Source: JAPLUA01 sp964625855
Lineage (GTDB): Bacteria; Verrucomicrobiota; Verrucomicrobiia; Limisphaerales; UBA8199
Length of the DNA stretch: 64,000 nt
NCBI GenBank assembly: GCA_964625855.1
Contig: CAZVFC010000016.1
Location: forward strand, 111,041 to 175,040
Reading direction: 5' to 3'
In this document: positions 58,351-64,000 of the stretch, piece after piece
Position numbering within the stretch: the first letter of the stretch is position 1
Layout of the letters: each line of letters begins with the position of its first letter
Translations under genes and position numbers: made by a program
The notes under the pieces: generated by a model
What the model saw: the letters and a program-made list of their open reading frames with translations, nothing else
What the model was told of the DNA's origin: nothing
Databases searched by the model: none

Positions 58351-58373
58351 GCCGCCAGTTTGGCGCCCGAGGG

Positions 58374-59381
58374 CTAGCTCTTTGCCGGTTCGCCAAGCGC
58401 GATCACATCCTCGCGGATCCGCGCCAGGTCAGCGGCATCCAGGGTCAACTCGCCCGCCTTCGCGTTCTCGGTCACTTGCGCGATGTTGCGGCCTCCGGCC
58501 AGGACGTGCGTCACGCCGTGCTGGGCGGCGCTCCAGGCGATGACCAGTTGCGAGAGGGTGCAGGCGTATTTGTCTGTGAGAGGCTTCCACGACGCGAGCA
58601 AGTCGAGCACACGCCTGCGGTTTGCCGGAATAAACCAGTCGTTCCAGTAGGTGTTGCTGCGGAACTCGGTCGGCTTGAACACGCGGTCTATGCCGATCTT
58701 GCCGGTGAGCAGGCCCTGCTCGAGGGTCATGTAGGTAAGGGTGGCGATATTCTGCCTGGCGCAATGCGGCAAGATGTCTTGCTCCGCCTCGCGATGCAGC
58801 ATCGAGTAGCGGAACTGGTCGCTCACGATTCCGCCGCAGCGGATGTTCTCCTTCAACTCGTCGAGCGACACGTTGCTCACGCCGATGGCGCGGATCTTGC
58901 CCTGCTGCTTGAGCTTGAGCAGCACGGACATCGTGTCGGCTATGGGCGTGTGGTCCGGAGGCATGCTCGGCCAATGCGTCTGGTAGAGGTCAATGTATTC
59001 CACCGCGAGCCGGCGCAAGCTGTTCTCGATTTCGATCTGGAGCGTGTCGGGCCGAAGGCTGCGGTACATCTTCTTGCCGTCCATCTCGGCAAAGTAGCTG
59101 CCGCGGGTGTCTTCCCACCACAGGCCGCACTTGGTGGCGAGGATGGCCCGGTCCCGCCGGCCTTTGAGCGCACGACCTACGACGCGCTCGCTGCGTCCCC
59201 AGCCATACGCCGGCGCAGTGTCAATCAGGTTCATACCCAGGTCCAACGCCGCCTGAATGGTGCGCACCGACTCCGCGTCGTCGGTGTCCTGTCCCCAGAC
59301 TTGTCCGCCGCCGAGCACCCACGCGCCAAGTCCGACGATGGAGGCCGACAGGCCCGAATTACCGAGTGGTCTTTGTTTCAT
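58374..59381 (-). CDS. Aldo/keto reductase
   Basis: 335 aa, TIM barrel, NADPH-dependent reduction of aldehydes or ketones. Seen: SIVGLGAWVLGG, LIDTAPAYGWGRSERVVGRA with the catalytic Asp and Tyr, ILATKCG with the catalytic Lys, YIDLYQTHWPSM with His, AIGVSNVSLDEL, and a late QLVIAWSAAQHGV/HVLAGGRN segment of cofactor binding. The start overlaps the stop of the propeller-cytochrome gene (ATGA, 59378-59381), so they are co-transcribed. Substrate unknown; sugar or ketose conversion is possible given the oxidoreductase nearby. Confidence 0.93.
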   Translation of the reverse strand: MKQRPLGNSGLSASIVGLGAWVLGGGQVWGQDTDDAESVRTIQAALDLGMNLIDTAPAYGWGRSERVVGRALKGRRDRAILATKCGLWWEDTRGSYFAEMDGKKMYRSLRPDTLQIEIENSLRRLAVEYIDLYQTHWPSMPPDHTPIADTMSVLLKLKQQGKIRAIGVSNVSLDELKENIRCGGIVSDQFRYSMLHREAEQDILPHCARQNIATLTYMTLEQGLLTGKIGIDRVFKPTEFRSNTYWNDWFIPANRRRVLDLLASWKPLTDKYACTLSQLVIAWSAAQHGVTHVLAGGRNIAQVTENAKAGELTLDAADLARIREDVIALGEPAKS

Positions 59382-61276
59382 AGAGAGAGCAAATACTTGG
59401 TTAAATCGTTAAGCTGGTCCGCGCTCAGGTGCGAGGTCTTTCCGTGCCGGTCGTCCAGGTTGCTGGTGGTCAGCACGTCGCGGAGCGTTGCGGCCGAGCC
59501 GTCGTGCAGATACGGCGCGGTGCGCCAGAGCTCGAGGAGGGTAGGCGTGTCGAAGGTGTCGGACGGTCTGTCGAACCGTCCCCGAGTTCCCACGTCGTAG
59601 CCCTTCAGATCGGTGAACAGCGGCCCGGGATGGCATTGGGCGCAGGCAGCTTCCTTGCTGCGAAAGATCTTCTCCCCGCGCCGGGCTGCGGCCGACAGTC
59701 TGCCCTTCTCCAGGTGCGGGCTGGGCACGGGCCGGAGCGACTTGACGTAAGCATCCGTTGCCTCGTAAACCGCCTGGGGTTGCACCGTGAATAGAATATG
59801 CGTGAAGCCGGCGCGGACAGCGGCTTCGGCGCTTTCGCGCACACCGGTGCTCATGGCCGGCGGCGTCTGGAAAGTCAGGAGCAGACTCTTGTTGTTCTTC
59901 GGGTTGCCGATGCCGTCGTTGAGCAGGTCCCAGTTCAGACCGTCCACGCGCCCATCATCGGAATGGCAACTGGCGCAGCTTTGCCAGCCCTGAAAACAAA
60001 GGCGGGCGTCGTTGAAATTGAGTTCCCCCCGGCGCGCCTCGGTCATCGGCGGCCTCGGCCCCAGCGGAATGGTCGCCGCCTTGGGATACGCACCGTCCAG
60101 CTCGATGGCGCTCAGGGTATCGGAGAAATAGTTGGCCGTGTAGGCCACCCGGCCAACCACTACCACACCGCGCGGGCCGAGGTCGCCTTCGGGCAGATGC
60201 CGCCGTTCGCGCAGGCCAACGAGAAAGGAGAGGTCGTTGGGCACGTCAGAAGGCGCCCGCGAGCCGATGGCTGGATAGGGTCCGCTGACAACCGGCTGGA
60301 AAGCAGGCGTCACCTTGGTGAGTTTCTCGATCAGAGCCGGAAAGTCTGTGATGCTGACTTCGTGTGTGCCGGCCAGCGCGATAACGAGCTTCCGTCCGTC
60401 CGCGCTCCACGCCGCACCCCAGGGATAAGCTGCGCCCCGGTCCACCGTGTCGAGCAGCACCGTGTTCAGCACCTCCATGCGGTCGAGGTCAATGAGGGTC
60501 TTGGCGTTGGTGTTCATCCAGCCGCGATCGAGCTGCGTCGTCGGGAGGTGGAAACGCGCCAGGATGTGAGTGACGACAGCATGCTTGCCGTCGGGCGAGA
60601 TGCTCAGGTCGTTCAGCAGGCCGCTGCCGCTGGGCAGCCAGAGGTCATCTATGACCTGGCCCGATGCGGTGTCAATGACGCTCACGACCGCGCCGACGTG
60701 CTCGACATCTGCGCGGCCGGCGTGCAGATGATTGGCCACGAGCAAACGCCGACCATGGTGGGTGATCGCGGCAGCCACCGGCTCGCGCCGGACCGCGATG
60801 CGGCGGATTTCCTTCCGGTTCGCCAGGTCGAATACGCTCACGTTGTCGTTGAACCGGTTGCAGACAAAGAGCGTCTTGCCGTCCGGCGAAACCACCGGCG
60901 CGCACGCGCTGTGGCCGGCGGGCAGTTTGGCCGTGACCCGGGCCCGGGCGATATCCACGGCACACACCTGGCTTTCGGGCGCGGCGCAAGTGACGAACAG
61001 AGTCTTGCCATCGGCGGCAACTGCCAGCCCGGTCGGCGGTGCCGGCACCGGCACCGACCCGGTCACCTGTCGCGTCGCAAGGTCGAGGAAGAGAACGCGC
61101 TGACCGGTGACACAGCCCACGAACAGGGTGTGCCCATCCGGCGACGCCGCGAGCGTGGAAGGTGAAAGCCAAGGGGCACCCGCCGACGCGGCGCGAGCCG
61201 GCCAGGCGGCAAGAAGAAACGCAAGCAGGGGCACGACCATTGCAGCCGTATTTCGCGAGCCGTAGGGGGCAATCAT
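59378..61276 (-). CDS. Exported YVTN-type beta-propeller fused to di-heme cytochrome c
   Basis: 632 aa. A signal peptide (VPLLAFLLAAWPARAASAG) is followed by a seven-bladed propeller of YVTN type (about 40-400) with repeats such as AASPDGHTLFVGCVTG, VVSPDGKTLFVCNRFND and SISPDGKHAVVTH. The C-terminal ~200 residues are a cytochrome c peroxidase-like (MauG-type) domain with two heme sites, CASCHS (434) and CAQCHP (545), plus TPTLLELWRTAPYLHDG. Such proteins are common in planctomycetes and verrucomicrobia. It may transfer electrons to or from the HzsA-related proteins encoded next to it; the partner is inference. Confidence 0.9.
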   Translation of the reverse strand: MIAPYGSRNTAAMVVPLLAFLLAAWPARAASAGAPWLSPSTLAASPDGHTLFVGCVTGQRVLFLDLATRQVTGSVPVPAPPTGLAVAADGKTLFVTCAAPESQVCAVDIARARVTAKLPAGHSACAPVVSPDGKTLFVCNRFNDNVSVFDLANRKEIRRIAVRREPVAAAITHHGRRLLVANHLHAGRADVEHVGAVVSVIDTASGQVIDDLWLPSGSGLLNDLSISPDGKHAVVTHILARFHLPTTQLDRGWMNTNAKTLIDLDRMEVLNTVLLDTVDRGAAYPWGAAWSADGRKLVIALAGTHEVSITDFPALIEKLTKVTPAFQPVVSGPYPAIGSRAPSDVPNDLSFLVGLRERRHLPEGDLGPRGVVVVGRVAYTANYFSDTLSAIELDGAYPKAATIPLGPRPPMTEARRGELNFNDARLCFQGWQSCASCHSDDGRVDGLNWDLLNDGIGNPKNNKSLLLTFQTPPAMSTGVRESAEAAVRAGFTHILFTVQPQAVYEATDAYVKSLRPVPSPHLEKGRLSAAARRGEKIFRSKEAACAQCHPGPLFTDLKGYDVGTRGRFDRPSDTFDTPTLLELWRTAPYLHDGSAATLRDVLTTSNLDDRHGKTSHLSADQLNDLTKYLLSL

Positions 61277-61583
61277 ATTTCAGCGAACGCAGTTCTAGAC
61301 CTCCCGCAACCGCGGGGCAAGATTAAATCCAGGCCCAGCGCGAAGCCGCAACGGGGCATTTCGTGAAGGGCTGCGGTGCAAGAGTGGCTCGAGGTTGGCC
61401 TGCCCTGGCAACCCTCCATCAGACAGAGTGAGCCGCTGGATTTAGGGACGCGGCGCGGGGCCATCATGTCGTTGCCCCGAGGCAATTCCTGGCCCCCTTC
61501 CGGGGCATTGGGTCGTAAAGCCGGGGACGGGCCGATTCCCCGTTGTCTTGCCGCGTGCGCGGAGAAGCTAGCGGCGTTGGTTC
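61277..61583. other. Intergenic region between propeller-cytochrome and oxidoreductase genes
   Basis: 307 bp, leader of the propeller-cytochrome gene on the minus strand. It has a GTTGCCCCGAGGCAA-type short palindrome (about 61470-61485); no gene is seen. Confidence 0.6.
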
Positions 61584-63011
61584 TTACCGATCCGGTTCCC
61601 AGCCGCGACGGTAGGTTTCCTTGAGGAGGCTGTCAGCGCCGGGAGCGTTGGTCACTTTCATGGCCTTGGCGTCCCAGTAGATCTGTTTCTTAAGGCGCAT
61701 TGCCACCAGGCCGAGCAAACCGACCTCCGTGAGGGCGGCGCCATATTCGAAGTTCGCGCTGGCGGGCGTGCCGCCTTTGCAGGCGTCCAGCCAATCGCGG
61801 TGATGGCCTTTGGAACGAGGCAGCGTCTTCGCCGGGCGTTTGTAGGTAGCGTCCTTGGCGCCGGGCAACATCGTTGGCCTGCCCGCCCAGCCGCCGCAGG
61901 TGATCATGCCCTTGTCGCCGATGAACAGGATGCCGTTGCCGCTGGCGCCGAGTTGATCGTCCTCCTCCATGCCGTCCGGGCTCGGGGGCATCAGCCCGCC
62001 TTCATACCACATGAATTTGACGGCAGGCATCTTGCCGCGCGGACCGAACTGGTAGGTGTAGAGGCCGCCCGGGGGCGCGATATAGGCGTCCACGCCGCCC
62101 ACGGCCGAGGCTTCGATGCTCAGCGGTTCGCGCAGGTCCAACGCCCAGCAAGCGGGATCGAAGTTGTGGCAGAAGAAGTCCCCGATGGGGGCGGTGCCGA
62201 AGTCCCAGAAATCCCGCCAGGAAACGGGCGTATAGGCTGGGCTGTAGGGGCGCGTTTCCCGAGGTCCCAGCCACAGGTCCCAGTTGACGCCTTTGGGGGC
62301 GGGCTCTGCCGGCGGCCGGCCGGCGGGAAGGCTCTTGTTCCAGCGGCTGGCGCTGGTCCAGGCGTGGACCTCGCGCACGTCGCCGATTGCTCCGTCCCAA
62401 ATCATTTCGCAGGTCTGCCGTATGAAGTCGCCCGAGTGCCCCTGGTTGCCCAACTGCGTGGCCACGCCGGTTTCTTTGGCCACCCGGGCCACCAGCCGCG
62501 CTTCCCAGACGTTGTGGGTCAGGGGCTTCTCACAATAGACGTGTTTGCCCTGCCGCATCGCCGTCACGCAGACGTAGGCATGCTGGTGGTCAGGCGTGGC
62601 GCAGAGGATGGCGTCAATGGCCTTCTCCTTTTCGAGCATGACGCGGAAGTCCTCGTAGGCGGTGACTTTGAAGTTGGGCGTCTTGCCGGAGTAATGACGC
62701 TCGATCTCCGCCGTCACCGGGAGCCGGCCAGCGTCGCCCTTGTAGTAGTAGGCATCCAGGTTCTCCGACTCGATCGGGTCCGCTACGGCGATGATCTGGG
62801 CATCTGGGTGATTGAAGAGAGTGCGGGTATTGGTCCGGCCCTGGCCGCCACAGCCGACGATGGCGATGTTAATCTTTTCGCTGGGGGCAACGAACTTCGC
62901 GCCGCCGAGGACATGGCGAGGAACGATACTGAACGCCGCCACTGCCGTTGCGGTGCGGCCAACGAACTGGCGCCGGCTCAGGCCGGTGTTGGAAGTCTGG
63001 TGCGGTTTCAT
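61584..63011 (-). CDS. Tat-exported Gfo/Idh/MocA-family oxidoreductase
   Basis: 475 aa. Twin-arginine signal (SRRQFVGRTATAVAAFSIVP). The NAD(P)-binding part has INIAIVGCGGQGRTNTRTLF; the family CEKPLTHNVWEARLV motif (active-site Lys) is present, and ILCATPDHQHAYVCV before it. The C-terminal half, with NWDLWLGPRETRPYSPAYTP and DFGTAPIGDFFCHNFDPACW, is typical of the exported planctomycete/verrucomicrobial branch that acts on sugars or glycan-derived compounds. The neighbouring sulfatase suggests polysaccharide breakdown. Confidence 0.94.
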   Translation of the reverse strand: MKPHQTSNTGLSRRQFVGRTATAVAAFSIVPRHVLGGAKFVAPSEKINIAIVGCGGQGRTNTRTLFNHPDAQIIAVADPIESENLDAYYYKGDAGRLPVTAEIERHYSGKTPNFKVTAYEDFRVMLEKEKAIDAILCATPDHQHAYVCVTAMRQGKHVYCEKPLTHNVWEARLVARVAKETGVATQLGNQGHSGDFIRQTCEMIWDGAIGDVREVHAWTSASRWNKSLPAGRPPAEPAPKGVNWDLWLGPRETRPYSPAYTPVSWRDFWDFGTAPIGDFFCHNFDPACWALDLREPLSIEASAVGGVDAYIAPPGGLYTYQFGPRGKMPAVKFMWYEGGLMPPSPDGMEEDDQLGASGNGILFIGDKGMITCGGWAGRPTMLPGAKDATYKRPAKTLPRSKGHHRDWLDACKGGTPASANFEYGAALTEVGLLGLVAMRLKKQIYWDAKAMKVTNAPGADSLLKETYRRGWEPDR

Positions 63012-63267
63012 ATTCTAGCTGATGCGTCAGGTGCTGTTTGAGCCACGGACTCCTCATTCGTATCGCAAAGCACGAAGGGGATCAAGGCGCGAAGCTCATC
63101 GCGATGGATAGCGCAACGCGGAAGAACGTCGCGCACACCTGGCTTCGCGGAATGCGCGTTCGCGGTCTACTTCCTTGCACAACCACGTGCCGCGTTCCGC
63201 GAGCGACCTGTCCTGTCGGGAGAGAAATCAGTCGCAACGGCCGCCCACAGGGCCTAGCATTGCGGAC

Positions 63268-64000
63268 ATGCGCTTGTCGCGAGTCATTCTGAACGGCCTT
63301 GCCTCCGCAGGCATGGCATTCGCATTTTGTCCTGTGCTCGCCAGCGGCGCGGCCGCGGCCCAGCGGCCTAATGTTGTCTTCTTTCTGATTGACGATCTGG
63401 GGTGGGCTGATGTTGGCTGTTTTGGCAGCCAATACTACCAGACGCCCAACCTTGACCGCCTGGCGGCCGAGGGAATGCGTTTCACAGACGCTTACGCGGC
63501 CTGCGCGGTCTGCTCGCCTACGCGGGCCAGCATCATGACGGGCAAGTATCCGGCCCGGCTGCACCTGACCGACTGGATCCCGGGCCCGGGCGACTCACCG
63601 GCCAATGCCCTGCGGATACCGGACTGGCGCAAGTTCCTGCCTCTGGAGGAGGTTACGGTGGCCGAAGCACTCAAATCGGCGGGCTACACTTGTGCCAGCA
63701 TCGGCAAGTGGCACCTCGGCGGCCCGGCGTACTACCCCGAGCACCAAGGCTTCGATCTGAACATCGCGGGAGGCGATATCGGTCATCCGGCCTCTTACTT
63801 CTGGCCTTACGAAGGGAAGACCCATACGGTCCCGGGCCTGAAAGACGGTGGCCACGAAGGTGAATACCTGACGGACCGATTGACCGACGCGGCGGAGCGC
63901 TTCCTTGAGCAAAACCAGACACGCCCCTTCTTCCTTTACTTCCCTCACTACGCGGTGCACCGGCCACTGGAAGGCAAGCGGGATGTCGTGGCAAAGTACA
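63268..64000 (+). CDS. Type I sulfatase (3' partial)
   Basis: The first 244 codons are present; the gene runs off the window. A signal peptide (LSRVILNGLASAGMAFAFCP) is followed by the metal-binding NVVFFLIDDLGWADVGCFG and the formylglycine site CSPTRASIMTGKYPARL (Cys-type, CxPxR), so maturation needs a formylglycine-generating enzyme. Later GKWHLGG is the usual Lys/His motif. It should remove sulfate from glycans or small esters, outside the cytoplasm. It diverges from the Gfo/Idh/MocA gene across a 256-bp region with nothing else supported. Confidence 0.95.
   Translation, partial: MRLSRVILNGLASAGMAFAFCPVLASGAAAAQRPNVVFFLIDDLGWADVGCFGSQYYQTPNLDRLAAEGMRFTDAYAACAVCSPTRASIMTGKYPARLHLTDWIPGPGDSPANALRIPDWRKFLPLEEVTVAEALKSAGYTCASIGKWHLGGPAYYPEHQGFDLNIAGGDIGHPASYFWPYEGKTHTVPGLKDGGHEGEYLTDRLTDAAERFLEQNQTRPFFLYFPHYAVHRPLEGKRDVVAKY

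Overview
The window looks like a chromosomal piece (probably a metagenome or draft scaffold, since it contains a run of 100 Ns) of a GC-rich bacterium of the Planctomycetes-Verrucomicrobia-Chlamydiae group, most likely a Limisphaerales/Pedosphaera-type verrucomicrobium. I infer this from a secreted PEP-CTERM protein, a sulfatase, Gfo/Idh/MocA oxidoreductases, planctomycete-type c-type cytochrome fusions related to the hydrazine synthase alpha subunit, RCC1 and Kelch proteins, a zinc-ribbon Ser/Thr kinase paired with an ECF sigma factor, and many GC-rich dispersed inverted repeats. No rRNA, tRNA, phage, transposase or CRISPR was seen.

Layout. 1-3.9 kb: M19 dipeptidase (5' partial) and a large secreted Amidase_3/golvesin-type protein. 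4-16.5 kb: a phosphate-starvation region with alkaline phosphatase, a secreted HAD phosphatase, phoU-phoB-phoR-like genes, and a DUF47-pit-pit transport operon. Six 11-bp-spaced GTMAC-type direct repeats lie in front of these genes and of three less obvious ones (a Lys/Ala coiled-coil protein, a two-module protein, and an MGDG-synthase/PHP chimera) and look like PHO boxes. 16.6-27 kb: STPK-ECF pair, an overlapping HAD, M50, CHAD, guanylate-kinase-like operon in which the M50 protease has lost its core, and a second Amidase_3/golvesin protein. 27-30.5 kb: a perfect 89-bp palindrome, then an ECF sigma, a probable anti-sigma and a bactofilin-like/RDD membrane protein. 30.9-35.2 kb: ROK kinase, two tandem thymidylate-kinase-like proteins, queG and aroK. 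35.8-37.2 kb: VapC-type and HicBA toxin-antitoxin modules; hicBA sits between two copies of one gene 3' end. 37.3-44.5 kb: Kelch, PEP-CTERM and RCC1 secreted proteins separated by repeat-rich intergenic DNA. 44.9-51.2 kb: SNF2 helicase and a purple-acid-phosphatase-like protein. 51.3-61.3 kb: a minus-strand group of exported beta-propeller/cytochrome c proteins with an aldo/keto reductase. 61.6-64 kb: a Tat-exported Gfo/Idh/MocA protein and a 3' partial sulfatase.

The clearest coherent systems are (1) the candidate Pho regulon with its own box, in which the chimera suggests a damaged glycolipid-for-phospholipid replacement pathway, and (2) the pair of HzsA-related multiheme proteins with a propeller-cytochrome partner. 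Two in-frame internal deletions (8.9 kb and 21.7 kb), several gene fragments and dispersed repeats landing inside signal-peptide regions point to active rearrangement, or partly to assembly collapse, which should be ruled out first.
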